A program made the translations under genes and the position numbers. Below, piece by piece: positions 32,905 to 43,397 of a DNA stretch of 64,000 bases (positions are counted from its first letter, which is position 1; every line of letters starts with the position of its first letter). This stretch comes from Silene conica (taxonomy: Eukaryota; Streptophyta; Magnoliopsida; Caryophyllales; Caryophyllaceae): assembly GCA_029255685.2 (NCBI GenBank), contig CM055311.2, positions 21,013,703 through 21,077,702 of the forward strand, in the 5' to 3' direction. The notes below the pieces were generated by a model. The model did no database searches. It had not been told where the DNA came from and saw only the letters and a list, made by a program, of their open reading frames with translations.

Positions 32905-33120
32905 TGATAGTGTAACTCCACAGTATTGAGTGTAACTTAAACAATGGTGGTGTGGAACTCTATATAATATTGAGTGTAACTCCATGTCCTATGAAGTGTA
33001 ACTCCATGATATGTGAAATTGCACTTCATACATGATGGAGTTACACTTCAGTATATGGGGAGTTACACACCAGTGGTGGTGGAGTTACACTTCATATGTG
33101 CTGAAGTTACACGTAACAGG
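32905..33120. repeat. GTGTAACTCC / GGAGTTACAC repeat array, copy 1
   Basis: About ten GTGTAACTCCA or TGGAGTTACACTTCA motifs in both orientations. Arms 32993-33007 and 33035-33049 form a perfect 15-bp inverted repeat (GAAGTGTAACTCCAT). It lies just upstream of the Ulp1-like first exon, probably in a leader intron or promoter, and is matched by a direct copy at 50210-50475. Confidence 0.85.
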
Positions 33121-33400
33121 ATAATGAAACAGAAAGAGTGATACGTTCATTTACTATACATTTTATCTATAGTTTTAGCACGTATTTCTATGCATGTTAG
33201 TAGCTTTTAGTTACTTTTCCTCCCGAAACGGTTTACTTTGGTATTTCTATGTTTTAAATGCAGGAACAAGCGGAAGTGAGCCAAATCAAGCTTTAACCGT
33301 CCTCCGGAAGCCGTCTTAAAGGAATACACAAAACAAGGGTCCAAAACTCATGATCTTAGAGATGCTTGCAAACTGATCAGAAGCTGAAACGTACAGGAAG

Positions 33401-33509
33401 CGGTCGACTGACCTGTCTATACGGTCGACCGAACAAGACGCAGTTACAGGAAGATCATCCTACAGCAGAAGTGGTCGACCGACCTCTATGCCCGGTCGGT
33501 CGATCGGTT
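33401..33509 (+). repeat. GGTCGACC-type palindrome cluster
   Basis: CGGTCGACTGACC, CGGTCGACCG, TGGTCGACCGACC and CGGTCGGTCGATCGG in about 110 bp. It occupies the position that holds CTCGATCGAG repeats in the related LTR at 17222. Confidence 0.85.
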
Positions 33510-35019
33510 CACGGGCTGCGCTGTTTCATTTCTTTGTTTCGGTTTATTTCCTTAATCTTGTAATTTGAGAAGACTATTAAAAGAACCTCGGTAATTAGGA
33601 TTAGGTTAAGCCGCATTAGAAGAAAACACTTAGACTAAAAGAGAGAAAAAACTCTAATTTCAGATTCGTTCATACTTTTCCGTTTTGTTGTAAGTTTTAG
33701 TGCAATTAAACCTTTCCATTCTTTCAATCCTTGTTTTTTGTTGTTATTGTAGTTTGAATTTATATATCGTTCTCTTGAATCGTTATTTCTCAATTATGTT
33801 ATCTCGCATGATGTTCTTTAAATTTATTAGCTTTAGTCTTATGATTTTGAGTAGCTAATTGTTATGATTGAGAATTAGGGGAACCATGGCGAAAGTTAGG
33901 TTTTAATGGTTTTATGATTTTTGTACCGGTCTCCTTTCTTGTGGTTGAATTAATTCTATAAGATTGAAAGATTGGTAGAATTAGTTTAACCACGATTTTG
34001 GAATTGCCTTTGAACGAAAGTTTAGTGCTTTTCTAGCGACCCTAAGACCGTAAGGATTGGGTAGAATATTGACCTAAAGTTTTATTCTTTGTCCCTTGAG
34101 ATTGTGTTTATGAGTTGTTTACCCAATTTTGACTTACCTTAGCCATGGTGAACCGAAGTTTCCAATCATCTTTCTACCTTTGTATTAGACTTTCTTTTAT
34201 TTTATCATCTTAGTTGTTAGTCTCAAACCAATTTAGAAACCCCCCAAAATTGTTACTTTAATAGACTTTAAATTTACAAACATAATTAACCTTGTGGTTC
34301 GACCCTTGACTTACTCTATCTAGTTTAAGCTAAGGTAATTATAAATCTTTGTGGGGAATAAAACGTGTATTCGCCCTATACTTGCAGGATTATAATGAAA
34401 AATACAATCGTGAATATGGTCATAAGATTAAAAGATATGAAAAAGAGTACAACCTTTAGTCCTTGCGCGAAAGGCCTAAGAACAGGAATTAACACAAATT
34501 CCCTCCTATAACTTGCACCCAAGACTTAGAATGAGACGTTGCCGCGTGTGCTAGAAATCCTCTCCAACTGCCTTGCAATATCGGGAGAGCCTTTTGAGTT
34601 TTAGATGTGAGATCTGGGTTATGGGAGAAGAATGCTCTCAAACCCTAATTTTCTTGAGATTTGTTTAAACAGTGAAACAAGAGTATCTGACATAAGGAGA
34701 GTCCTCCTCCTTATGTAGCTCATTCGGCCGAAATTTCTAATAGGGTAGGAGTGGGCTTTTCACTCTTACCTTATTCTAATTCGTGATTCGACCCATTTAG
34801 CTAAAATTTATTCGCGGGTTTTATTTATAAATCGTATACATGTTATCAGATATTAATGCAGTCGATGTATTAATAATGGTCTGATAAAATTACGATATTG
34901 TATAACTACCCAAATTAATATAACTGTTTATATTAATACGCGAATACAATATTTAATTAAATATAACCGTTTATATTTAATTCACTACAAGAATTACCTC
35001 AGATAGCGACCAAGCCTGC

Positions 35020-35310
35020 CACCGCAATGATAGTCGCAAATTAGCGACCGAAAAAAAAAAAGCGGGCGACCGACGTCGGTCGCTAAATTTAGCGACCGAA
35101 AGCCTATCCCAATCTTATCCGAAAAAATCCGCGGGAATCCAAAAAGTACCATTGCGCCAGTTTAGCGACCGCATTTGGCGACCGAATTCAGTCGCTAAAT
35201 TTAGCGACCGAGTTTAGTTACAGTCGCTAAATTTAGCGACCGAATTTAGCGACCGAATTCAGTCGCTAAATTTAGCGACCGAATTTAGCGACCGATTTCG
35301 GTCGCTAACC
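35020..35310 (+). repeat. CACTA-2 5' subterminal repeats
   Basis: TTTAGCGACCGA and TCGGTCGCTAAA in alternating orientations, about a dozen copies. They are likely TnpA binding sites, and differ in sequence from the TGACGGA sites of CACTA-1. The following 35311-35554 is a pyrimidine-rich, CCACC-rich leader. Confidence 0.9.
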
Positions 35311-35554
35311 CCCTGTTATATTTTTTTTTTGCCTCTTCAACCCGTCATTCCCATTATTGCGTACGTTTTAAAAAGGAAAAACCTCAAAACCCCCCAAACC
35401 CGTCGACCGATAGTCCTTATACCGGACCACCGCAACGCCACCGGACCACCCACCACCGCCGTTCACCTACATTTTACTCCTTTTTCAGGTTTGTGTCGAT
35501 TTACTAACTTTAATTATGTATTAAATCTCTTTATAGTATTATTGTAATTCAAAC

Positions 35555-35690
35555 AAGTAATTAGATTATTAGGATGCTTTTAGTTAGTAATTAGATTATT
35601 AGGATGCTTTTAGTTAATAATTAGATTATTAGGATGCTTTTAGTTAGTAATTAGATTATTAGGATGCTTTTTAGGATGTTTTGAGTTAGT
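35555..35690 (+). repeat. 30-bp tandem repeat, four copies plus decayed copies
   Basis: Units beginning AGTAATTAGATTATTAGGAT at about 35555, 35585, 35615 and 35645, with looser copies to about 35900. It lies in the CACTA-2 leader, with no ORF. Confidence 0.9.
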
Positions 35691-35976
35691 TAATTGAAAA
35701 AAATGGAGTGTTATTGTGATTAGGGTTAGAAATTGGGGAAAATTGGATTATGATTTTAGTTAGTAATTAGATTATTAGGATGTTTTTAGGATGTTTTTAG
35801 TTAGTGAATTGAAAAAAAATTGGGTGTTATTGTGATTAAGGTTAGAAATTGGGGAAAATTGGATGATGAGTATAGTTAGTAATTAGATTTCTAGGATGAT
35901 TTTGTGATGTTAATTATTATGTTTGTATGTTATTGTAAGTTATTGTGAATATTTTCCATGCAAGAATTGAATTACT

Positions 35977-36302
35977 ATTGACCTAGTACCCGTTCATGAA
36001 TTATTCGTTAGGAGAAATTCATGAATAGTCCCCATTTTGGGACTGTCTTTGTATATTTCAAGTCACTTAGGTAGTAAATACATACTTGTGAATTTATTAG
36101 TGGGGAAAGAGTTTGGTAACAATTTCTTTATGTTCTTCGAATACATATGTGAAATAAATACAAATTTATTTCACATTGTGTATATGAAGAACTTAAGGGA
36201 ATTGCTGCCAAATTTTTTTTCCCCACTAATAAATTCACAATTATGTATTTGCTAGTGACTTGAAATATACATTGATGGGTTTAGGTTGGAGTGATAAGGA
36301 CC
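35977..36302 (+). ncRNA. Conserved structured leader of CACTA-2
   Basis: A 33-nt hairpin at 35993-36025 (TTCATGAATT/AATTCATGAA), AGTCCC/GGGACT at 36027-36044, and a foldback at about 36050-36271 with near-complementary ~105-nt arms and a short apical loop near 36160. The 5' arm keeps a TAGG bulge also present in CACTA-1. The order, spacing and distance to the ATG (about 164 bp) equal those in CACTA-1, while many stem positions differ in a paired fashion. Confidence 0.75.
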
Positions 36303-36434
36303 CAATTGAAATCTTTAAGTACATATATTGACTTGATTGAATTCTTAGCTTGAACTTATTATTTGTTGAATTCTTATTGAATTGAAATTATTGTTGTGTG
36401 TTTGGTTTAATTATTATATATTATCTAGATTAAA

Positions 36435-39400
36435 ATGAAGAGATTTGAACGTAGCTGGATGTACGAAGAAAGAGTAGATAAGAAGAAACGTCCCAATGCT
36501 AGATTTGTAAAGGGAGTTCGTGGGTTTATTGAATTTGCTAGATGTTCAGAATCATATGATTTCGAACAACGCAAACTTAGGTGTCCTTGTACTAAATGTA
36601 AAAACTTAAAATATTTACCTGAGGTAGAAGTAGAAGAACATCTTATTACGAATGGGTTTTTTCCAAACTATTACAACTGGATATCACATGGGGAAAAATA
36701 CTCTTCTGATCCCGAACACTCTTCTGAACCCGAGAACCCATATAGAGAAATGGTACTTGATGCCTTTGAGTCGAATGTTTTCACTAATCCCGATCGTGTA
36801 CCTATAACCGAGGAAGAAGATCCAAACCCAAAAGCCAAAGCCTTTTTTGATATGCTAAGGGACTCCGAGAAAACTTTATATGAGGGGAGTAGAATGTCAT
36901 TGTTGCAAGTTGCATCGAGGATAGTAACGTTAAAATGTGAGTTCAATATGCCGTTTAAAGCGGTTGACAGTATTGCTACTTTAATTGAAGATGTTATACC
37001 CGATAATAACATTATGACCCGTAATTTTTACAATACCAAAAAAGTGGTCAAAGGTCTTCAGCTTCCACATGAAAAGATTGACGCATGTCCTGGAGGATGT
37101 ATGCTTTTTTGGAAAGATGATGCGTTGCTAACCAAATGTAAGAAATGTCAAAGTGATAGATATGAGACAAGTGAGGGAAATATTATCTTGAAGGGAAAAA
37201 AGGGTAAGAAGAGTGGAAAAACAAAGAAACCAATATCATTACACCCATTAATTTATCTTCCCCTAGCTCCAAGACTTCAAAGGTTATATGCCACGAAAAA
37301 TATTGCCAACCAAATGAGATGGCACAAAGAAAACCCCCGTACACCAGGAAAGATGTGTCACCCGAGTGACGGAGAGGAGTGGAAGCGTTTTGATAGTTTG
37401 TATCCTGATTTTGCCGAGGAACCTCGCAATGTGAGACTTGGCTTGTGTACGGATGGGTTTGACCCTTTTGGTCAATTTGGTAGACCGTACTCGTGTTGGC
37501 CTGTAATGCTTACACCGTACAACTTACCTCCTTGGCTATGTTCCAAAAGACAATTTATTTTCCTCTCACTACTTATTCCCGGTCCTCACAACCCAAAAAA
37601 TAACTTGGATGTCTATTTACAACCGTTGGTGGAAGAACTGAAGTATCTATGGGAAGTCGGTATCGAAACATTTGATGTGTCCAAGAAGCAAAACTTCCAA
37701 CTAAGAGCTTCATTGCTGTGGACTGTAAGTGATTTCCCTGCGTACGGTATGCTATCAGGCTGGGCAACAGCGGGGCGAATGGCATGCCCTTATTGCATGG
37801 ATAATAGCAAAGCATTTTACCTCCCTAATTCTAAAAAGATTAGTTGGTTTGATTGCCATAGATGCTTCTTACCGGATGGGCATGTCCATAGAAAGAACAA
37901 AAAAGCCTTCTTAAAAGGAAAGGAGGTGCTTGAGGATGCTCCGGATAGACTCCCAGGTGATGCAGTTTGGGAGGCTATACGTGAATTGCCATCTACCAAC
38001 GATGGGACTGAAGAAGAATTTAGAGAGCTAAAAAAGAAAAAGAGTGGTTGGTTTAAAAGAAGTATTTTTTGGGACCTACCCTATTGGAAAACAAAGTTGA
38101 TCAGACACAATTTGGATGTGATGCACATAGAGAAGAATTTCTTTGAGCTACTTATTCATACGATTATGGATGTTAAAGGAAAGACACGTGACAATATTGG
38201 CTCAAGAATAGAATTGAAAAAATTTTGTGATCGTCCTAAACTTCACATTCGTAGGGATGGGTCAATGCCAAAAGCACCATTTACCCTTGACAAAGCTCAA
38301 AGAAAGGTATTGTGCGATTGGGTAAAAGACTTGAAGTTTCCCGATGGCTATGCCTCAGATTTCAGCCGTTGTGTTGATTTAAAAGAATTGAAGTTAAGAG
38401 GGTTGAAAAGTCATGACTGTCATGTTTTCATGGAGCGCTTGTTACCAGTGGCTTTGAAAAATTTACTCCCGACCACCGTTTGGAATGCAGTTACAGAAAT
38501 TAGTCAATTTTTCAGAGACTTGTGTTCTTCCACGATATCAGTTGATGACATGATTCGTTTGGAAGACCAAATTCCAGAAATTTTGTGTAAACTTGAGATG
38601 ATATTTCCGCCTTCTTTTTTCAATTCGATGGAGCATCTACCCATTCATTTGCCATATGAAGCTAAAGTTGGTGGACCCGTTCAGTATAGGTGGATGTATC
38701 CTTTCGAAAGGTTTCTTAATCATGTGAAAAAGAAAATTGGTAATAAAGCTCGTGTGGAAGGTTCTATTTGCAATGCATATCTAACGGAAGAAATTGCCAA
38801 TTTTTGCTCTTTTTACTTTGAAAAACATATTGACACCAAAGCAAAAGACTTGAACATTGAAGAAGCGGATGAGTTAGATACAAGTATACCCAAGTGTTTT
38901 CATGTGCAAGATGATGAAGGGTGTTCTTCTGCTGGGGGAACAAGATTTCTGGATGACAAGGAGTATAATCGTGCTCACCTTTATGTCCTATCTAATTGTG
39001 AGGTTTTGGAGCCATATGAAGCAAAATTTGTGAAAGATTTCCTGACTGATCACCCTAATGTTAAAAGAGAGGATGTTTGGAGTAAACACGAGGATCAGTT
39101 TCCAGGTTGGTTTCGAAAGCATGTAGTTAAGCTAAATATCCAAGATGATGTGGTTAGATGCTTGGCTTTGGGTCCTTCTCGAAAGGTTGTCACGTGGAAG
39201 CATTATTTAGTTAATGGGTTTAAGTTTCACACATTCGACTACGGGAAAAGTAAGGCTAAATGCAACTATGGCGTTACTATTTCTTCTCTTGATGGCAACG
39301 ACTATTATGGGATATTAGAGGATATCTTTGAGTTGTGCTATAATGGGCGTGAACGGGGTTACAAAGCTGTCTTATTCAAGATTCAATGGAGAGATAATTC

Positions 39401-39836
39401 TGTAGCTGGAACGAGAGTCCATGATCGCTACAAGCTTGTAGAAGTGAATCACACTCGAACCTATTCTAAATATGATCCATTTATACTTGCACAACAAGCT
39501 CAGCAAATTTATTATGCATCGTCACCTAGCACAAGTAAAGATAGACAACAAAAGAATTGGTGTGCGGTAATTAAAACAAAGGCGCGATCAGAAGTCGACA
39601 CATCCTTTTTCCAAGAAGAAGTTGTATCAGAGTCCATTCTGTCTCCAGTAGATCAAGAAGTCATTTATGGAAATGAGATAGAATCGGGAGAGGAGCTAGA
39701 AGATGATGAAATGGAGGGGCAAGATCAGTTACAAGATAATAATGATGAAGAGTTAGAAGAGGAGGAAGAGGATGATGACGAGGAGGAGGAGGTAGAAGAA
39801 GAAGAGGATGACGATGATGATGATGATGATGAGTAA
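36435..39836 (+). CDS. TnpD-like CACTA transposase, 1133 aa, intact, intronless
   Basis: Cuts and moves the transposon together with TnpA. Order: Transpos_assoc-like N-terminus (about 1-85, with LRCPCTKCKN), a GCMLFW motif (about 220), Transposase_21 region with GLCTDGFDPFGQFG (about 337), SCWPVMLTPYNLPPWLC (about 352), LDVYLQPLVEEL, DFPAYGMLSGW (about 433), RHNLDVMHIEKNFFE (about 556), DUF4218-like SHDCHVFMERLLPVALKNL (about 658) and EHLPIHLPYEAKVGGP (about 732), DUF4216-like DYYGILEDIFEL (about 955), and a strongly acidic Glu/Asp tail (about 1078-1133). Asp residues in TDGF and LDVYLQPL are my candidates for the catalytic acids. The start is supported by alignment of its first residues with the CACTA-1 gene (MKRxERxWMYE). 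Confidence 0.93.
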   Translation: MKRFERSWMYEERVDKKKRPNARFVKGVRGFIEFARCSESYDFEQRKLRCPCTKCKNLKYLPEVEVEEHLITNGFFPNYYNWISHGEKYSSDPEHSSEPENPYREMVLDAFESNVFTNPDRVPITEEEDPNPKAKAFFDMLRDSEKTLYEGSRMSLLQVASRIVTLKCEFNMPFKAVDSIATLIEDVIPDNNIMTRNFYNTKKVVKGLQLPHEKIDACPGGCMLFWKDDALLTKCKKCQSDRYETSEGNIILKGKKGKKSGKTKKPISLHPLIYLPLAPRLQRLYATKNIANQMRWHKENPRTPGKMCHPSDGEEWKRFDSLYPDFAEEPRNVRLGLCTDGFDPFGQFGRPYSCWPVMLTPYNLPPWLCSKRQFIFLSLLIPGPHNPKNNLDVYLQPLVEELKYLWEVGIETFDVSKKQNFQLRASLLWTVSDFPAYGMLSGWATAGRMACPYCMDNSKAFYLPNSKKISWFDCHRCFLPDGHVHRKNKKAFLKGKEVLEDAPDRLPGDAVWEAIRELPSTNDGTEEEFRELKKKKSGWFKRSIFWDLPYWKTKLIRHNLDVMHIEKNFFELLIHTIMDVKGKTRDNIGSRIELKKFCDRPKLHIRRDGSMPKAPFTLDKAQRKVLCDWVKDLKFPDGYASDFSRCVDLKELKLRGLKSHDCHVFMERLLPVALKNLLPTTVWNAVTEISQFFRDLCSSTISVDDMIRLEDQIPEILCKLEMIFPPSFFNSMEHLPIHLPYEAKVGGPVQYRWMYPFERFLNHVKKKIGNKARVEGSICNAYLTEEIANFCSFYFEKHIDTKAKDLNIEEADELDTSIPKCFHVQDDEGCSSAGGTRFLDDKEYNRAHLYVLSNCEVLEPYEAKFVKDFLTDHPNVKREDVWSKHEDQFPGWFRKHVVKLNIQDDVVRCLALGPSRKVVTWKHYLVNGFKFHTFDYGKSKAKCNYGVTISSLDGNDYYGILEDIFELCYNGRERGYKAVLFKIQWRDNSVAGTRVHDRYKLVEVNHTRTYSKYDPFILAQQAQQIYYASSPSTSKDRQQKNWCAVIKTKARSEVDTSFFQEEVVSESILSPVDQEVIYGNEIESGEELEDDEMEGQDQLQDNNDEELEEEEEDDDEEEEVEEEEDDDDDDDDE

Positions 39837-39949
39837 AAGTAGTATGAGGTTTTCATCCTATATATTTATTTAGGTCCTGTTTTTTACCAACATTATTTAT
39901 TATGTTATATATATGTATGTTAACATTTTTCCTGCAATTATAGGTTCAC

Positions 39950-41530
39950 ATGGCTCGTGGAGGAGGCAGGCAACGGGGCGGTTTTAGTGGTAGTGGCGGG
40001 GACAGTAGCTCGGCCCGATCACAGGGGGAGGAGGAGGTCCGTGTGTCGACTGACAGTGAGGAGGAGGAGGAGGTCCGTGTACCCCGCCATACTGACGGCA
40101 GGATCATCCTTGATCCGACGGGTCTTTGGTAATTTTTTATTCACTAGTTGTTTATTTATTTATTAATTTTATTCAAACTAGTCTTATTAATTAACATTCA
40201 TGTTTGGTTTCAGGTTTAAACATCAAACAACGGTTCGTGGCGTCACCAATAGCATTCAAGAGAACATGGTTCACGGCGTCACTTGTTGGACGAATGCTAG
40301 TGACGAGGACAAGGAGATGTGGTACAACGCCTTTCGGGTACGTATATAAGTCTTTACTTTAATTATTTATTTTTTATAAATTCATGGTTGATTTGTTTCT
40401 CTAATAACTCTTCTTTTTTTGGTAGCGTGTCTTCTATTGGCCAAGTGCGCTTGATCGACTGGCTTGGGATCGATTCAATGATGTTGGTCAAAGGAGGCTA
40501 AAGGACATTATGTATAAGGTCTCGAAGAGAAAGACTCCGCCAACGTTCATGAAAGGTATTAATTTATTAATAATCGTATTAAAATAAAAAGTTTTTACAT
40601 TTTTTAAATTTATAGTAATCGTTTCTATTTTATTGGATTGTAGGTCAGTCATATGAAGAATTCACTAAGTACAGAGAAAGTCCTGAGTTCAAGCAAAAGT
40701 CGGCGCGGAACAAGGCGAACAAGAGGGGTGGAGAGGATCCCGAAGCGGAGGTTGGCGCTACTCATTATGGTGGGTCTCAGTCATTCCATGATCGCGTGAC
40801 GATAACTGTAAGTATTTACTCTTGTGATTTAATTTATCACTTTTATCTTGAAGTATATATTTAGCTTTAAATTTTAATTAACTGACTAACACTTCATGAA
40901 TTTATTATTTTTTTTATAGGCAAGGAAAAATAAGGGCCAGCTACAATCGGTTGTAGATCTCTTCCTTGAGACACATGCCAAAAAGGGAAGGAAAGGGTTC
41001 GTCTTCGTAAATGCAAGAGATCGCGAATTATATGTAAGTGTTATTGTATAAAGCATTTAAAAAATGATTTATAATCAATGATTTATTTATATGTAAGTGT
41101 TATTGTATATATTATTAATAATGTTTCATTTTTTTTGTAGGAAACATTTCTTAAACGAAAGAAGGCGAACCCTGACATCTCCGACAATCAGCTATGGTAT
41201 GAATTGGTAGACGGTTTTCATAAAGGAGGAGTCTATGGGGCCGGTTCAGCTAAAGAGCTCTTTTATGAACCGCCGGCAAGAAGAGGGTCCTCGTCCCAGC
41301 ATCAACCCTATGTTCCTGGTTTGGTCAGTCACCTTCAGATGCAACTAGCTGAGAAGGATAGAAGGGACGCCGAACGAGATGAAGAGGTGAGGAGAATGAA
41401 AGAAGAGATGGAAAGGATGTCTTCCTACTTTGCTAATTGTAACAGCGGTTGGCGTCCACAGGATCGGGATCCAAGAGATCCCGATTATGGAGGTGGCAGT
41501 GGGGCGGGAGCATCTTTTCCAGTGTCGTAG
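39950..41530 (+). CDS. TnpA-like CACTA protein, six exons, intact
   Basis: Exons: 39950-40128, 40214-40337, 40426-40555, 40645-40807, 40920-41033, 41141-41530, all with GT-AG boundaries and continuous frame. The N-terminus is Gly/Arg-rich (MARGGGRQRGG), then Glu-rich. The core contains GRIILDPTGLWF, EEFTKYRESPEFKQKSARNK and ATHYGGSQSFHDR, typical of plant Transposase_24-type proteins. The last exon has a Glu/Arg-rich coiled coil (about 41330-41430) and a Gly-rich end with TAG at 41528-41530. It lies 113 bp after TnpD. It probably binds the AGCGACCGA subterminal repeats and controls transcription and excision. Confidence 0.88.
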
Positions 41531-41774
41531 CTTGTGACTCTTGTTTTTAGTGACTCTTATGTTTAGTGTTGGATAATTTTAAGTTTAGTGTTGGATAATT
41601 TTAAGTTTAGTGCTTGAATTTCGTACTTTGTAATCCAAATCACTTTTATTTATTTAAGCGATCAGATTTGGCATCAATTGGGTTGTGCGCTGCTCTTCTT
41701 TGGTTTGCTTGCAGGTTTTACAGTAGTAGCTACGGATTTGGCTAGGACAAAACTGAATTTTATGGGCAAATACA

Positions 41775-42140
41775 TGTAAAATTAGCGACCGAACATGTAA
41801 AATTAGCGACCACTGTCGGTCGCTAAACCCCTGTAACTTTTTTTTAATTGGCGACCACTTAGCGACCGATGTCAGTAGCTAAATTAGCGACTGAAATCGG
41901 TCGCAAATTTAGCGACTGAAAACGGTCGCTAAATTAGCGACTGAAATCGGTCGCTAAATTAGCTACCGTAGTCGGTCGCTAATTTGGCGACCACTATCGG
42001 TCGCCCGCCTTTTTTTCATCGGTCGCTAAAATTGGCGACCAATATCGGTCGCTAAAAGCGACTACAGCCTGCGACTAAGGGCGTGCGACTGAAATTGGTC
42101 GCTAAAATTAGAAGGGCGACCGCTTGTGGTCGCTAATTTC
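41775..42140 (+). repeat. CACTA-2 3' subterminal repeats
   Basis: More than a dozen TTAGCGACC / GGTCGCTAA motifs in both orientations, including inverted pairs around ACTGAAATCGGTCGC. 41531-41774 is 3' untranslated DNA with a GTTTAGTGTTGGATAATTTTAA duplication. Confidence 0.9.
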
Positions 42141-42535
42141 AGTCGCAATCTGACGTATCTGTTGTAGTGATTTTACGAATTAATCATATAATCCGTATTA
42201 GCTAAAAATTATTTAATCCGTATTAAATAATAATCTCAACATCTTATTGACTAATTTAATAGTCAATACCTCTGACTAACTGTTTAGTCATATCCGGCAT
42301 AAATGTGATTGTATTTTCATACCTTCATATCTCTCAAACGTGTCCTATAGGTGTGACGTATAGGGACCAGTTGATCACCGCCATCCGTATGACAATAACG
42401 TCAAACTTATCTAGCAAGCCAACCGTTATTGATAAACGTGGATCAACTGATAATAATACTGAAGTATGCCCTTGTGATCCTTAAGGAGATTTAATAAGTC
42501 ATTGTACTTAATTGTCAAGGACACCAGCCCCAACA

Positions 42536-42545
42536 ATCTCCCACT
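42536..42545 (-). other. Polypurine tract of the copia element
   Basis: Plus-strand ATCTCCCACT is AGTGGGAGAT on the element strand, directly before the 3' LTR. Confidence 0.85.
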
Positions 42546-43397
42546 TGTCCGTACAAGGGTATGTGCAATGACGTTATCACACTACATGTGGAGGACCCAA
42601 GCTCCAACAAACTCCCACTTGTCCGTACAAGTGTAGGTGCGATAACCGATTCTCATATCCTTTTAAAATTTCTCCCACTCAATGTAAGACAATTTGCAAA
42701 TCCGCATTCGCAAAGGTCGTATCTCACAAGCGATCTGTATCAAGAGTGGTTTCCCCGACTAGAGAGTAACTTAACTGATAAAACGAATCTGTATTCGAGC
42801 ATGGCCATGCATTTCAGTTACTACTCCTCGAGTGGCCCTGAGAAATGATAAAATCCTGATAAGGGTTTGGATATTTCCCTCAACTTGAATCCTGCCGATA
42901 TCGCGCAGCATGAAATAACCCAGAAAAAATCCTCTTGGCCCCTGTTACGGTGACCGTGGGAAAGAAACCAAAGTTACCCAAAATCTGCCTTAATCTCAAG
43001 AGACAGTTGAAAGTCAAAAGACTCGACTCTAAGGAACACTATGGAGGTCCTATCCACGACCTGGCACCCAATTTTGTAAAACATTTAAGACTCCATAACG
43101 CTGTCACTGGGTGTCCTACGAGATATCCGTATAACTCGCCTTTGTGATTGGTCAGTCAGCCGCGTGACTTATGGCTCGTTGAACCCACCATCAACCAACG
43201 TCACAAAATGATTACCTGAGTTATCAGCTCAAGTGGGTAATCAAGGACCAAAACGATGTAATGCTAATCAGTTCACTTTGCGGTGTTCAAAATTGGCGTA
43301 CAATTCCACATGAGAAACAAAACATTATATATCATAACAATAAGGTTGAATAGAGTACACGAGAAAATGAATTATTATATGAATTCATAAAAGAGTA
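42546..43397 (-). other. Copia 3' untranslated region with conserved blocks
   Basis: No ORF. It contains repeats of the CTCCCACTTGTCCGTACAAG type and a palindrome GCATGGCCATGC at 42799-42810 followed by CTCCTCGAGTGGCC. The same blocks appear in the relic at 60580-60900, showing that this non-coding part is shared by two copia elements. Confidence 0.75.

Larger units (their letters stand above)
34983..42169 (+). mobile_element. CACTA-2: structurally complete, probably autonomous En/Spm-type transposon, 7187 bp
   Basis: Ends are CACTACAAGAATTACCTCAG and, read inward from the right, CACTACAACAGATACGTCAG. ATT at 34980-34982 and 42170-42172 is a perfect 3-bp TSD; the intact sister LTR near 49790 reads straight through the site. 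Dense AGCGACCGA / TCGGTCGCT subterminal repeats lie at both ends. It encodes an uninterrupted TnpD-like ORF and a six-exon TnpA-like gene, both without stops. Its host LTR pair is almost identical, so its insertion is very recent. Confidence 0.95.

Noticed and set aside
30477-33138. Mutator-like or Helitron element carrying the Ulp1-like gene
   Set aside because: I could find neither long terminal inverted repeats with a 9-bp duplication nor a TC...CTRR hairpin end, and the flanks are disturbed, so the carrier is unproven.
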